DNA of 48,357 nucleotides. Origin: Deltaproteobacteria bacterium (GTDB taxonomy: Bacteria; Desulfobacterota; Syntrophobacteria; BM002). The stretch lies in the NCBI GenBank assembly GCA_020353155.1, contig CP070689.1:2620758-2669114 (forward strand), written 5' to 3'. The notes beneath the pieces were generated by a model. It was given only the letters and a program-made list of their open reading frames with translations. It ran no database searches and was not told the DNA's origin. This document shows positions 8,947-17,880 of the stretch, in pieces (position 1 is the stretch's first letter; each line of letters begins with the position of its first letter). Both the position numbers and the translations under genes were made by a program.

Positions 8947-9481
8947 CTTATGTCGCCCTCTTTTGCTATGGAGTGAGTAGCGAGCAGAGTGATCTGATGA
9001 TCTGCTACATTGACCAAGAGGGAGGCCTACACTGATTGAGTTCGATGATTCTAGGAGGTTAAGCTGCTGGCTGACTAGGGAATGATCGCTCAGTTAGTAG
9101 TAAAAGATAGTAAAGGTGGTGAGTGTGTCGTTGCGCTCTAATCAGGCTAAATACACGTCGAGCACAGAAGAGCTAGGTCTAAGGGGCTAAAGAGATAATT
9201 TTTCGAAATTCTTAAACAGCAGTCTAGTAAAACAGTTAACACGTTTACTTTTTTCCTCCAGTTGTGCAAGTGTCTGATAGAATTTAATTTGCAGCCTTCA
9301 TAATCATGGTAGGCTCATTTCAATAATCCTGTCAATAGCCAAGCTAATCACCAATGAATCCAAGGTTCGATTTACAATGTTGAGTATTGAAATTGAGGTT
9401 CCCTGCCCCGCTTTGGCGGGACTAAGCGTGACTGGGAACCTTCGAAAGTGATGATATTTCAGCAGATGGACAGCTAGATTA
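8947..9481. other. 535-bp gap with a nested hairpin near one end
   Basis: No coding frame with family resemblance or good start was seen. The only clear structure is the nested inverted repeat at 9397-9441; the rest appears unstructured by eye. Confidence 0.55.
9397..9441. repeat. Nested inverted repeat
   Basis: Outer arms AGGTTCCC (9397-9404) and GGGAACCT (9434-9441) enclose an inner hairpin CCCGC-TTTG-GCGGG (9407-9420). It lies about 40 bases beyond the stop of the 62-residue gene. There is no T-run on either side, so a simple intrinsic terminator is not supported. Confidence 0.65.
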
Positions 9482-9670
9482 TTATAAGCCGTCTTCCGCC
9501 TTTTTCACCGCCTCTCTGGCTTTTGAAACCAGGTCATCAAACTCCTGAGATCTAGAGGTATCGAAGGCACCACGTCCCGTTTGTACCCCTTTGTCAAAAA
9601 CATGTTCCGTATCGATGTGATTGAGCAAAGCTTTCGTGGCCTCAAGCAGTCGCAGGTATTTTTCGTCCAT
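9482..9670 (-). CDS. Small hypothetical protein (62 aa)
   Basis: I do not recognise this protein. It is short, acidic-helical and without cysteines, signal peptide or membrane segment: MDEKYLRLLEATKALLNHID then a mid region rich in G/D/S and a C-terminal helix (DDLVSKAREAVKKAEDG). A strong ribosome site, AAGGGGA, lies five bases before its ATG, and codon choice looks coding-like, which is the main support. It stands alone between two gene-poor gaps. Confidence 0.45.
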   Translation of the reverse strand: MDEKYLRLLEATKALLNHIDTEHVFDKGVQTGRGAFDTSRSQEFDDLVSKAREAVKKAEDGL

Positions 9671-9692
9671 TCATATCCCCTTTCTCAGGTCG

Positions 9693-9770
9693 AGGTTTCA
9701 GTGTTCAGTGTTCAGGTTTCAGCTTCTGTGTTTCTCTTCCCTGACACCTGAAACCTGACACCCGACACCT
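9693..9770. repeat. Word-repeat array (TTCAGTG/TTCAGGT) with inverted copy
   Basis: The left arm 9693-9722 repeats TTCAGTG and TTCAGGT words; the right arm 9740-9770 carries the reverse complements (ACCTGAA, ACCTGAC, CCCGACACC). GTTCAGGTTTCAG and CTGAAACCTGACAC can pair, forming a hairpin. Belongs to the intergenic word-repeat class described in the findings. Confidence 0.75.
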
Positions 9771-9840
9771 TGAGGTTTGTTGCTTGGCGAAGTGTATAAG
9801 ATCATTTCTAGAACAGCAATAGTGAACTGTGCTAAGGTGG

Positions 9841-10034
9841 TACCCTAACGTTCCATACCCAAACCGGTAAAAATCGCTGCGCTCGCGCGACAGCACACCA
9901 TCTGAGGCTGTGCTCGCCTCGGACAGGACTTGACGTACGGTCAAGTACGCCTCGACCTGACCAAGCCTGCGCGCAGCCACATCTGACGCACTCTTGCGCG
10001 TTTTTCCTCGGCGTGGGTATGCAACATTAGGGTA
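9841..10034. mobile_element. MITE-like element with 21-bp terminal inverted repeats
   Basis: Left end TACCCTAACGTTCCATACCCA (9841-9861, 21 bases; two mismatches to the other end) is the inverted copy of 10014-10034. The pairing continues imperfectly inward (AAAAA tracts and GCGC). If the flanking TA belongs to the target, the ends read TA|CCCTAA...TTAGGG|TA, as with TA-targeting IS630/mariner-type elements. The 194-bp unit has no coding capacity. Internally there is a second palindrome CTTGAC-GTACG-GTCAAG. The right end stops five bases before the ATG of the glycosyltransferase gene and supplies its only SD-like bases (AGGG). Confidence 0.55.
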
Positions 10035-10039
10035 TACTC

Positions 10040-11140
10040 ATGAACTTCCTCTTTCTTGAACCATTCTACGGCGGCTCCCATCGAGACTTTGCCGATGGCT
10101 GGGTTCAACATTCACGCCACCGGCTCGAACTGATCACTCTTCCCGCCCGTTTCTGGAAATGGCGGATGAGAGGAGCCGCACTCCACTTTGCCAAGAAGGT
10201 GCAAAGCCCATCAGATTTCCATGGTATCATCGTGTCCAACTTGTTGAGCCTCTCTGATCTCAAAGCGCTCTGGGGATCCGACTGTCCTGCGGCCCTGGTA
10301 TATTTCCATGAAAATCAGCTTTCCTATCCAGTGCCGCCAGGCGAATCTATCGACTACCAGTTCGGTTTCACTGATATAACCACTGCTCTTACGGCAGACA
10401 GGCTACTTTTCAACTCAGAGACCCACCTGGAAACTTTTCTTTCTTCCCTCCCGGGATTCATCGGAATGATGCCCGAATATAGGCCAAGATGGGTGATTGA
10501 GCAGATCCGGGCAAAGGCAGCGGTTCTCTCTCCCGGATGCAATTATTCTCCAGGTCCAGCCAATCTGAGTTCGTGGGACCTTTCAAAGCCTCCCCTGATT
10601 ATCTGGAACCACAGGTGGGAATTTGATAAGCGTCCAGAGCTCTTTTTTTCAGTTCTTGACTCGGCCCTGAGTCTCGGGCACGAATTTCGTCTGGCACTCC
10701 TGGGAGAAAATTTTCAGGTGGTGCCCAGACCATTTCTGACCGCCAGGGAAAAGTTGGGGAAAAGAGTGGTTCAGTATGGCTACGAACCCTCAAAGGAAAA
10801 ATACAGGGAGTGGCTCAGACAGGGTGTAGTTGTAGTTAGCACAGCGATTCAAGAGAATTTTGGCATCTCGGTGGTAGAGGCAACACGGCACGGTTGCTAT
10901 CCTCTTTTGCCCAAGGATCTTGTTTATCCGGAATTAATCCCCCAAGAGTATCATGATGATTGCCTATACAGCAGTCAGGAGGAGTTGGTGGAGAAGCTGA
11001 GCTTGATTTTGGCAAATCCGGGGCAATACCGGAAGAGGAGGGAAGAGCTTGCAGATCACATGGAGCAGTACTCCTGGGAGCTTGTCATTGATAGATACGA
11101 CAATGAGCTTGATCGATTGGCCAAAAGGTTTAAGGCATAA
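10040..11140 (+). CDS. DUF3524 glycosyltransferase, tRNA-queuosine alpha-mannosyltransferase (QTMAN)-like
   Basis: The 366-residue protein begins MNFLFLEPFYGGSHRDFADGW, the hallmark of the DUF3524 N-terminal domain found in human GTDC1/QTMAN and its bacterial relatives; segments RFWKWRMRGAA and YFHENQLSYP also fit. A GT4-like C-terminal domain follows (IWNHRWEFDKRPELFF, then VVVSTAIQENFGISVVEATRHGCYPLLP with the nucleotide-sugar-binding E-x7-E region). QTMAN attaches mannose to queuosine at position 34 of tRNA-Asp; whether the bacterial protein does the same is inferred from family membership. It is a single plus-strand gene whose ribosome site (AGGG) is in the end of the MITE-like element. 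Confidence 0.75.
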   Translation: MNFLFLEPFYGGSHRDFADGWVQHSRHRLELITLPARFWKWRMRGAALHFAKKVQSPSDFHGIIVSNLLSLSDLKALWGSDCPAALVYFHENQLSYPVPPGESIDYQFGFTDITTALTADRLLFNSETHLETFLSSLPGFIGMMPEYRPRWVIEQIRAKAAVLSPGCNYSPGPANLSSWDLSKPPLIIWNHRWEFDKRPELFFSVLDSALSLGHEFRLALLGENFQVVPRPFLTAREKLGKRVVQYGYEPSKEKYREWLRQGVVVVSTAIQENFGISVVEATRHGCYPLLPKDLVYPELIPQEYHDDCLYSSQEELVEKLSLILANPGQYRKRREELADHMEQYSWELVIDRYDNELDRLAKRFKA

Positions 11141-11150
11141 GGCGCTAGGC

Positions 11151-11228
11151 GCAAGGCTTCTAGCATAGAGCATAGAGCATGGAGCATAGGGTTCAAATTT
11201 CGAATCTCGAATTGCGAATTTCGAAATT
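11151..11228. repeat. Word-repeat array (GCATAGA and TCGAAT words)
   Basis: Three to four copies of AGCATAGAGC/AGCATGGAGC at 11162-11190, followed by a TTCGAAT/CTCGAAT/TGCGAAT run at 11195-11228 that is itself largely palindromic (AATTTCG...CGAAATT). The GCATAGA words are the reverse complement of the CTATGCC words at 34613-34639. Confidence 0.75.
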
Positions 11229-11384
11229 ATGGGGCGTTATCTCTGTCGTCTGATCTCCGTCTCGCCGTTTCTCCCCGTCCCCGTGTCGTTCCGTGTTACC
11301 CAGTGCTTGGTTCCTAGTTAAAGTAGCTACCTGCTCCTAGCGAATAAATGCCCTGTGCCGTGCGCCTTGAGCCAGCTCCTTGGC

Positions 11385-14300
11385 CTAGACAATTGTTTGG
11401 TGGTAATCCTGAAGAGAGCGCACTGTGCTCTTTCTGTTGCGCTTCGCCGCTATGCCCCTGGCGGCGGCCAGGGCGGCAGCCAGGGTAGTGATGTAAGGCA
11501 CCTTGTGCTTAATGGCTGCCTTACGTATGTAGCTATCGTCATACTTACTGAGCTTGCCGCTGGGGGTGTTGATAACAAGTTGGATTTCTTTATTTTTTAT
11601 TGCGTCCACAATGTTGGGACGCCCCTCATGCATCTTGAGAATATGTTCAGCTTGGATCCCATGTTCGGCCAAAAACGCATGGGTTCCAACTGTGGCCATG
11701 ATCTTGAAGCCAAGGTCATCAAACTGGCGGGCCAGTTCAAGCACCGCTGGTCGATCTCTCTCTGAGACGGTTATCAGTACGGTCCCTTGGAGAGGAAGGT
11801 GCTGTTTGGCTGCCTCCTGCGCTTTATAGAAAGCAAGGCCAAAGGAATTCGCCATGCCCAAGACCTCACCGGTGGAACGCATCTCAGGTCCGAGAAGTGG
11901 ATCAACCTCAGGAAGCATGTCAAAGGGAAAAACCGCCTCTTTAACCCCAAAGTGGTGAATTGATTGGGGCTTGAGGTCGAGATCCTTAAGACTCCTCCCG
12001 AGCATCAGTTGAGTAGCCAGTCGCGCCATGGGGATATTGCAAACTTTTGATACCAGAGGAACGGTCCGAGAGGCCCGTGGGTTAGCCTCAAGTACGTAGA
12101 CAGAGTCGTCTGCTATGGCATATTGAATGTTAAGCAGCCCTACCACCTCAAGGGCAACCGCGATCCTTCTGGTATAGTCATAAATGGTATCGAGATGTTT
12201 GGCCGGTATACTGATGGGTGGAATAACGCAGGCGGAATCTCCGGAGTGGACACCGGCAAGTTCGATATGCTCCATAACCGCTGGTACAAAGGCATCTTTG
12301 CCATCGGCAACGGCGTCTGCTTCGGCTTCTATAGCGTTCTCAAGAAACCTGTCGATCAGGATCGGCCTCTCCGGGCTCACCTCCACTGCCATGGAAACAT
12401 AGTGTTTCAGCATCTGCTCATCGTGGACCACCTCCATGGCTCGTCCGCCGAGAACGTATGAAGGCCTTACCATTAAGGGATAGCCTATCTCCGCAGCAAT
12501 ACTCAGGGCCTCATCCAAGGTACTGGCCATGCCAGATTCGGGCTGGGGGATGCCCAACTTCCGCATCATCTGGCGGAACCGGTCCCGATCTTCAGCTAGA
12601 TCAATAGTATCCGGTGAGGTCCCGAGAATGTTAACCCCAGCCTGTGCCAGTTCATTGGCTATATTTAGGGGGGTTTGGCCGCCGAACTGCACCACGATAC
12701 CTTCCGGTTTTTCTTTTTCATAGATACTCAAAACATCTTCCACCGTGAGGGGTTCGAAGTAGAGCTTATCAGAGGTATCGTAATCCGTTGAGACAGTCTC
12801 GGGATTACAGTTAACCATGATGGACTCGTAGCCTTCATCGCGAAGGGCAAAGGCTGCGTGAACGCAGCAGTAGTCGAACTCGATTCCCTGACCGATACGG
12901 TTAGGCCCTCCTCCTAAAACCATGACCTTGGGTCTATCACTTGTTTCAACCCTGTCCGGTCCGTTATAGGTGGAGAAGTAGTAGGCGGCATTCTCCACCC
13001 CACTTACAGGTACCGAGTCCCATGCCTGAACCAGGCCCAGCTGATTGCGGCGCTCTCGTATCTTTGCCTCTGGGATGGTAAGGAGTTGCGCAAGGTAGCG
13101 GTCTGAGAAACCATCCTGTTTTGCTCGAGTCAGTAGTTTGTCCGGCAACTTATTGCCCTTGTAGCGAAGGATTTCTTCTTCCAGCTCTACAATTTCCTTC
13201 ATTTGTTGAATAAACCAAGGTTTTATGTGAGTCTTACTGTAGAGCTCATCGACAGTTGCACCCTTGCGGAGAGCCTCGTACATGATGAACTGTCGTTCAC
13301 TCGACGGTTCAGCGAGGAGCTCCATTAGTTGATCCAGAGAGCGCTGGTGGAAGTCTTTGGCAAAGCCAAGTCCGTACCGGCCGTTTTCCAGGGAGCGGAT
13401 CGATTTCTGAAAGGCTTCCTTGTAGGTCTTGCCGATGCTCATTACCTCACCAACAGCGCGCATCTGTGTGCCGATCTTGTCTTCAGCTTCCTGGAACTTC
13501 TCAAAGGCCCAGCGGGCGAACTTCACCACTACGTAATCACCCGAGGGTGTGTACTTGTCCAAAGTACCCTCTCGCCAGTAGGGGATTTCATCCAAGGTCA
13601 TGCCCGCAGCCAGCATAGAAGAGATTAGGGCAATGGGGAAACCGGTGGCTTTTGAGGCCAGGGCTGAGGAGCGGGAGGTTCTAGGGTTTATCTCGATGAC
13701 CACTACCCGGCCGGTCTTGGGATCATGGGCAAATTGAATATTAGTGCCGCCGATTACCTTAATTGCCTCGACGATGTCATAAGAATGTTTCTGCAGTCGC
13801 TCTTGAAGCTCAACGTCAATGGTCAGCATTGGGGCGGTGCAGAAGGAGTCTCCTGTATGCACGCCCATGGCATCAACATTTTCAATAAAACAAACGGTAA
13901 TCATCTGGTTCTTGGCATCTCGGACCACTTCAAGCTCAAGTTCCTCCCATCCCAGAACCGACTCCTCCACCAGCACCTGGCCCACGAGACTCGCTGACAG
14001 CCCACGGCTCGCCACAACCCGCAACTCCTCAACGTTGTAGACCAGACCACCTCCGGTTCCTCCCAAAGTATAAGCAGGGCGAAGAACCACCGGATATCCC
14101 AATTCGGCAGCTATCTTCTCTGCTTCTTCTACGCTGAAAGAAGGGGAACTTCTCGGCATCTCGATACCGAGTTTGTTCATGGTATCTTTGAAAGCTATCC
14201 TGTCCTCACCGCGCTCGATTGCATCAACCTCCACCCCGATGACTTTTACCCCGTATTTGTCGAGCACCCCAGCACGGGCCAACTCCGAGGAAAGATTCAG

Positions 14301-14585
14301 TCCCGACTGCCCTCCAAGGTTGGGTAAAAGAGCATCAGGCCGCTCTTTCTCTATGATCTCTTCCATGGCTTGGAGATTGAGGGGTTCAATATAGGTGACA
14401 TCTGCCATGCCTGGATCGGTCATGATAGTGGCGGGATTGGAGTTTGCCAGGACAATTTCATAGCCAAGTTGGCGTAACGCCTTGCAGGCTTGAGTGCCGG
14501 AGTAATCAAATTCGCAGGCCTGGCCGATTACTATCGGTCCAGAACCGATGATCATCACTTTTCGAATGTCTTCCCGTCTTGGCAT
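11385..14585 (-). CDS. carB: Carbamoyl-phosphate synthase large subunit
   Basis: The large subunit makes carbamoyl phosphate from bicarbonate, ammonia (from the small subunit) and two ATP, for pyrimidine and arginine synthesis. The 1066-residue chain has the two homologous ATP-grasp halves: the first opens with VMIIGSGPIVIGQACEFDYSG and the second with VMVLGGGPNRIGQGIEFDYCC near residue 555; GGTGGGL and ENPRTSRSS/EANPRASRT segments are present, and an MGS-like allosteric domain ends the chain. The ATG at 14585 has AGGAG six bases in front. No carA is next to it, so the small subunit gene must be elsewhere. A strong promoter candidate lies at 14643-14671. Confidence 0.97.
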   Translation of the reverse strand: MPRREDIRKVMIIGSGPIVIGQACEFDYSGTQACKALRQLGYEIVLANSNPATIMTDPGMADVTYIEPLNLQAMEEIIEKERPDALLPNLGGQSGLNLSSELARAGVLDKYGVKVIGVEVDAIERGEDRIAFKDTMNKLGIEMPRSSPSFSVEEAEKIAAELGYPVVLRPAYTLGGTGGGLVYNVEELRVVASRGLSASLVGQVLVEESVLGWEELELEVVRDAKNQMITVCFIENVDAMGVHTGDSFCTAPMLTIDVELQERLQKHSYDIVEAIKVIGGTNIQFAHDPKTGRVVVIEINPRTSRSSALASKATGFPIALISSMLAAGMTLDEIPYWREGTLDKYTPSGDYVVVKFARWAFEKFQEAEDKIGTQMRAVGEVMSIGKTYKEAFQKSIRSLENGRYGLGFAKDFHQRSLDQLMELLAEPSSERQFIMYEALRKGATVDELYSKTHIKPWFIQQMKEIVELEEEILRYKGNKLPDKLLTRAKQDGFSDRYLAQLLTIPEAKIRERRNQLGLVQAWDSVPVSGVENAAYYFSTYNGPDRVETSDRPKVMVLGGGPNRIGQGIEFDYCCVHAAFALRDEGYESIMVNCNPETVSTDYDTSDKLYFEPLTVEDVLSIYEKEKPEGIVVQFGGQTPLNIANELAQAGVNILGTSPDTIDLAEDRDRFRQMMRKLGIPQPESGMASTLDEALSIAAEIGYPLMVRPSYVLGGRAMEVVHDEQMLKHYVSMAVEVSPERPILIDRFLENAIEAEADAVADGKDAFVPAVMEHIELAGVHSGDSACVIPPISIPAKHLDTIYDYTRRIAVALEVVGLLNIQYAIADDSVYVLEANPRASRTVPLVSKVCNIPMARLATQLMLGRSLKDLDLKPQSIHHFGVKEAVFPFDMLPEVDPLLGPEMRSTGEVLGMANSFGLAFYKAQEAAKQHLPLQGTVLITVSERDRPAVLELARQFDDLGFKIMATVGTHAFLAEHGIQAEHILKMHEGRPNIVDAIKNKEIQLVINTPSGKLSKYDDSYIRKAAIKHKVPYITTLAAALAAARGIAAKRNRKSTVRSLQDYHQTIV

Positions 14586-14642
14586 ACCAGTCTCCTGTAA
14601 TTAATTCTTTCCGAGGGAGGTCGAACCCAAGGCTGGATGGAA

Positions 14643-14671
14643 TATATAGGAAAGCACCTATTGGGTGTCAA
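14643..14671 (-). promoter_or_regulatory. Sigma70-like promoter of carB
   Basis: Minus-strand TTGACA (14671-14666), 17-base spacer, TATATA (14648-14643). It lies about 60 bases before the carB start codon. Confidence 0.65.
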
Positions 14672-14728
14672 GCTTAAACTATGAAAAGAGTCATTAGTAA
14701 AACTAAGAAAAATTCTTAAATAGTTGTA

Positions 14729-17700
14729 TCAAAGGGCTGGTTGCTCAGACAGCCGACCGGTGCCAAACAACCTCTTGATGTCTTCTACCACGAGATACAG
14801 GCACGGCACCAGCAGCAGGGTAATCAGGGTGGCGAACATGATGCCGAATCCAAGGGAGACGGCCATGGGAATCAGAAATCTGGCCTGGCGAGAGGTTTCG
14901 AAGATCATGGGCGCCAGCCCACCAAAGGTGGTGAGGCTGGTTAGCAGAATCGGTCGAAACCGGTGGATACCAGCCTCGCGAACTGCCAGGTGTCTACCCA
15001 ATCCAGCCTTTTGTTTGCGGTTGGCAAAATCGATTAGCACCAGGGAGTCATTGACCACCACCCCAGAAAGGGCGACAACACCGAACAGGCTCATGACGCT
15101 CAGGCTGAAGCCCATGAGCAGGTGACCGATTACTGCCCCGACGATCCCGAAGGGAACAGAAAGCATGATGATGAGGGGCTGGATATAGCTGTTGAAAGGT
15201 ACGGCCAGCATGGCGTAGATGACAATAAGTGCCATCATTAACCCTCTTAAAAGGCTTTGGGTGCTTTCCCGTCGGTCTGCCTGCCGTCCCTCGAAACTAT
15301 AAGTTAAACCAGGATATTTTCGCTGGAGTTCGGGAAGAATTTCAGATTTCACTGACGACAGGATCAAACCGGCTTTGCTTCTGGGACGGACATCGGTTGT
15401 CGCCGTTACGATCCGGCGACCGTCCCGACGATCGATGGTGGTGTAAGCCCGGCCGCGCTTGACTTTCACCGCTTCTCGCAACGGAATCTCCGATCCTGCA
15501 GGTGTGCGCAAGATCATCTCTTCCAGATTATACTCCGATGTCCGCTCATCTCGAGGCAAACGCACCATTACCTTGACCTCGTTCCTTCCCCTTTGCTGGC
15601 GAAGGGCTTCAGCGCCGTAGTAGGCATGGCGGACCTGACGAGCGACTTCCTGGGAGGTGAGCCCAAGACTCCGACCTTCAGGGGTTATCTGGAAATCGAG
15701 CTGATGCTTTCCTGGCGAAAACCCATCATCGATGTCCACTGCCTCAGGGTAGAAGGCCATGGCCTCCGCCAGTTCACCGCTGGCTCGCTCGAGGACGCGG
15801 ACATCCCGGTGACTGAGTTCCACTGAAATGGCCGCTCCCCTGCCGGGTCCTCCGGCGTCGGACTCAAATTTGATAGATTCGAGCCCTGGGATGGTTCCCA
15901 CCTCTGTGCGCCAGAGTTCTGCCACTTTTGCCGTGGAAATGGGGCGCTCTCCTGGCGGGGTCAGATACAGACGCACTTCCGCCTGGTTTCCGGTGATTAC
16001 TGCGAAGATGCCTTCACTCAGTGTGTCGCCGCCGTTTTCTTCCACGACCTTTTGGGCCACCGATACCAATTTCTCCTGGACCTTCGCAGTCTTTTGAAAT
16101 GCGCTGCCGAAAGGAAGCACTGCGGTTACCTTGGCGTAGTCGGATTCCACCTTGGGAAAGAGTTCAAATCCCATTCTGCCGCTCTTGATGTACCCTGCGG
16201 TGATCACCAGCACGGCAAGCCCGATGGAGAGGGTCACGTAGCGATAGTGAAGAGCCCGATCGAGAAAGGGACCGTAGCGGGTTTGGACCATGCGAGTAAA
16301 GAATCGGCTGAATCGCTGTTGACTGTCATGGAGCCAGGCGAAAAGCCCACTACGGTTACGATCCTTGTGGTGGCCGAGGTGAGCTGGGAGGATTAACAAG
16401 CTTTCAATAAGAGATATAGCGAAAACGCAGATTACCACGATTGGTATCTGTTTGAAGACTTTACCCATGAAGCCTGGAACGAAGAACATGGGCATGAAAG
16501 CCACCATGTTGCTAAGTACGCTGAAGGTGACGGGCATTGCTATTTCCCGCGCACCCCTGACCGCCGCTTCAAACCAGGGAATGCCTGCCTGATGGTGGTA
16601 ATAGATGTTTTCGCCCACCACGATGGCGTCATCCACCACGATTCCCAGGGTGACGATAAAGGCAAACATGGATACCAAATTGATGCTGACCCCGAAGACA
16701 GGCAAAATGAGAAAGGAGCCGAGAAAGGATATGGGGATGCCGAGGCTCACCCAGAAGGCGAGACGGGCCTCGAGAAAAATGGCTAGAAGAACGAACACCA
16801 GACTAAGACCAAGGTAGCCGTTGGTCAACATTAAGTCCATTCGCTGTTGGTAGATGTCCGATCGATCATAGCGGCTCTCGAGAGCAACGCCCTTTGGCAA
16901 AACCTGACTGTTGATTACGGCGAGTTGTTCTCTCACCGCCTGGGACACCGAGGTAGGGGTCTGATCTCCTACCCGGTAGACTTCGATCAATACGGCGTGC
17001 TTGCCGTTGTAGGTGGCGAAGTTGTCAGTTTCTTCGAATCCGTCTCTAATTATCGCTATATCTTCAAGCAGGACTCGGGTACCATCTTGAGTGGTGACAA
17101 TTGGCAGGGAAGCGAACTCCCGCGCGTAGTCCCGTCGATCCTTGATGCGTACCAGAATATCACCGCTTTCGCTCTTTATGGCACCTCCTGGAAGCTCCAC
17201 TGATGCCTGTCTGATCCTCTGCGCCACCTCGCCCAGGGTCAAGTTGTAGGTGCGCAGGGTGTTCTGGGGGATCTCGATGCTAATCTCGAGAGCACGGACG
17301 CCGACCAGTTCCACCTGGGTGATTGCCGGATCCTGCAGAAACCGGTCCCGCACCACTTCAGCCAGCTCCCGGAGCACCCGCTCGCTTTCATTTCCGTAAA
17401 GGGCCAGAGAAACAACGAATCGTTTGCGTTTGGCGATGACAACCTGGGGCTCTTCTGACTCTTCCGGAAAGGAAGTGATTCGGTCCACCTCGCTTTTGAT
17501 GTCCTGCCCGATGGCCTGGATATCTTCGCCCTCATGTATCTCTGCGGTTACTCGAGCCACGCCTTCTTCGGCGGAGCTGGTGAGCTTCTTGATCCCTTCC
17601 AGGTCGAGGATGGCCTCCTCTATGGCAAGGATAATACCCCTTTCTATCTCTTCTGGACTTGCGCCGGGATAGGGAACAGTAATGTTCACCATGTCGAGTT

Positions 17701-17851
17701 CGAAATCGGGAAAAACCTCCTTTTTGATCTTGAGGCTGAAGATGATACCACCCACGAGGAGCACCGCCATTAGCAAATTGGCAGTGACCGAGTGTCCGGC
17801 CATCCAAGAAATGGGACCTCTGGAGCGTTTTTCTCTTTCCGTTGCCTTCAT
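14729..17851 (-). CDS. RND-family efflux transporter permease (HAE1/AcrB-like)
   Basis: The 1040-residue protein is the inner-membrane proton-driven pump of a tripartite efflux system. After a short cytoplasmic segment the first membrane helix (ANLLMAVLLVGGIIFSLKI) leads into the porter domain; the TM4 proton-relay aspartates are visible in LGIVVDDAIVVGENI; the second half repeats the architecture, ending with YAMLAVPFNSYIQPL and VALSGVVVNDSLVLIDF. It is adjacent and downstream of the membrane fusion protein gene with 29 bases between them, so they form one operon. No TolC-like outer membrane gene is in the window. Substrates cannot be predicted. Confidence 0.93.
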   Translation of the reverse strand: MKATEREKRSRGPISWMAGHSVTANLLMAVLLVGGIIFSLKIKKEVFPDFELDMVNITVPYPGASPEEIERGIILAIEEAILDLEGIKKLTSSAEEGVARVTAEIHEGEDIQAIGQDIKSEVDRITSFPEESEEPQVVIAKRKRFVVSLALYGNESERVLRELAEVVRDRFLQDPAITQVELVGVRALEISIEIPQNTLRTYNLTLGEVAQRIRQASVELPGGAIKSESGDILVRIKDRRDYAREFASLPIVTTQDGTRVLLEDIAIIRDGFEETDNFATYNGKHAVLIEVYRVGDQTPTSVSQAVREQLAVINSQVLPKGVALESRYDRSDIYQQRMDLMLTNGYLGLSLVFVLLAIFLEARLAFWVSLGIPISFLGSFLILPVFGVSINLVSMFAFIVTLGIVVDDAIVVGENIYYHHQAGIPWFEAAVRGAREIAMPVTFSVLSNMVAFMPMFFVPGFMGKVFKQIPIVVICVFAISLIESLLILPAHLGHHKDRNRSGLFAWLHDSQQRFSRFFTRMVQTRYGPFLDRALHYRYVTLSIGLAVLVITAGYIKSGRMGFELFPKVESDYAKVTAVLPFGSAFQKTAKVQEKLVSVAQKVVEENGGDTLSEGIFAVITGNQAEVRLYLTPPGERPISTAKVAELWRTEVGTIPGLESIKFESDAGGPGRGAAISVELSHRDVRVLERASGELAEAMAFYPEAVDIDDGFSPGKHQLDFQITPEGRSLGLTSQEVARQVRHAYYGAEALRQQRGRNEVKVMVRLPRDERTSEYNLEEMILRTPAGSEIPLREAVKVKRGRAYTTIDRRDGRRIVTATTDVRPRSKAGLILSSVKSEILPELQRKYPGLTYSFEGRQADRRESTQSLLRGLMMALIVIYAMLAVPFNSYIQPLIIMLSVPFGIVGAVIGHLLMGFSLSVMSLFGVVALSGVVVNDSLVLIDFANRKQKAGLGRHLAVREAGIHRFRPILLTSLTTFGGLAPMIFETSRQARFLIPMAVSLGFGIMFATLITLLLVPCLYLVVEDIKRLFGTGRLSEQPAL

Positions 17852-17880
17852 GATCTCAATTTTGCACTAACCCTGGTGAA

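Noticed and set aside
9705-9980. Minus-strand open frame of 91 codons
   Set aside because: Runs through the word-repeat array and the MITE-like element; encoded residues reflect the repeats.
11184-11200. GGTTCAAATTT resembling a tRNA T-loop
   Set aside because: No acceptor stem, anticodon arm or D-arm around it; it is part of the word-repeat array.
11385-14585. Plus-strand open frames over carB and the RND genes
   Set aside because: Shadow frames of well-supported minus-strand genes.
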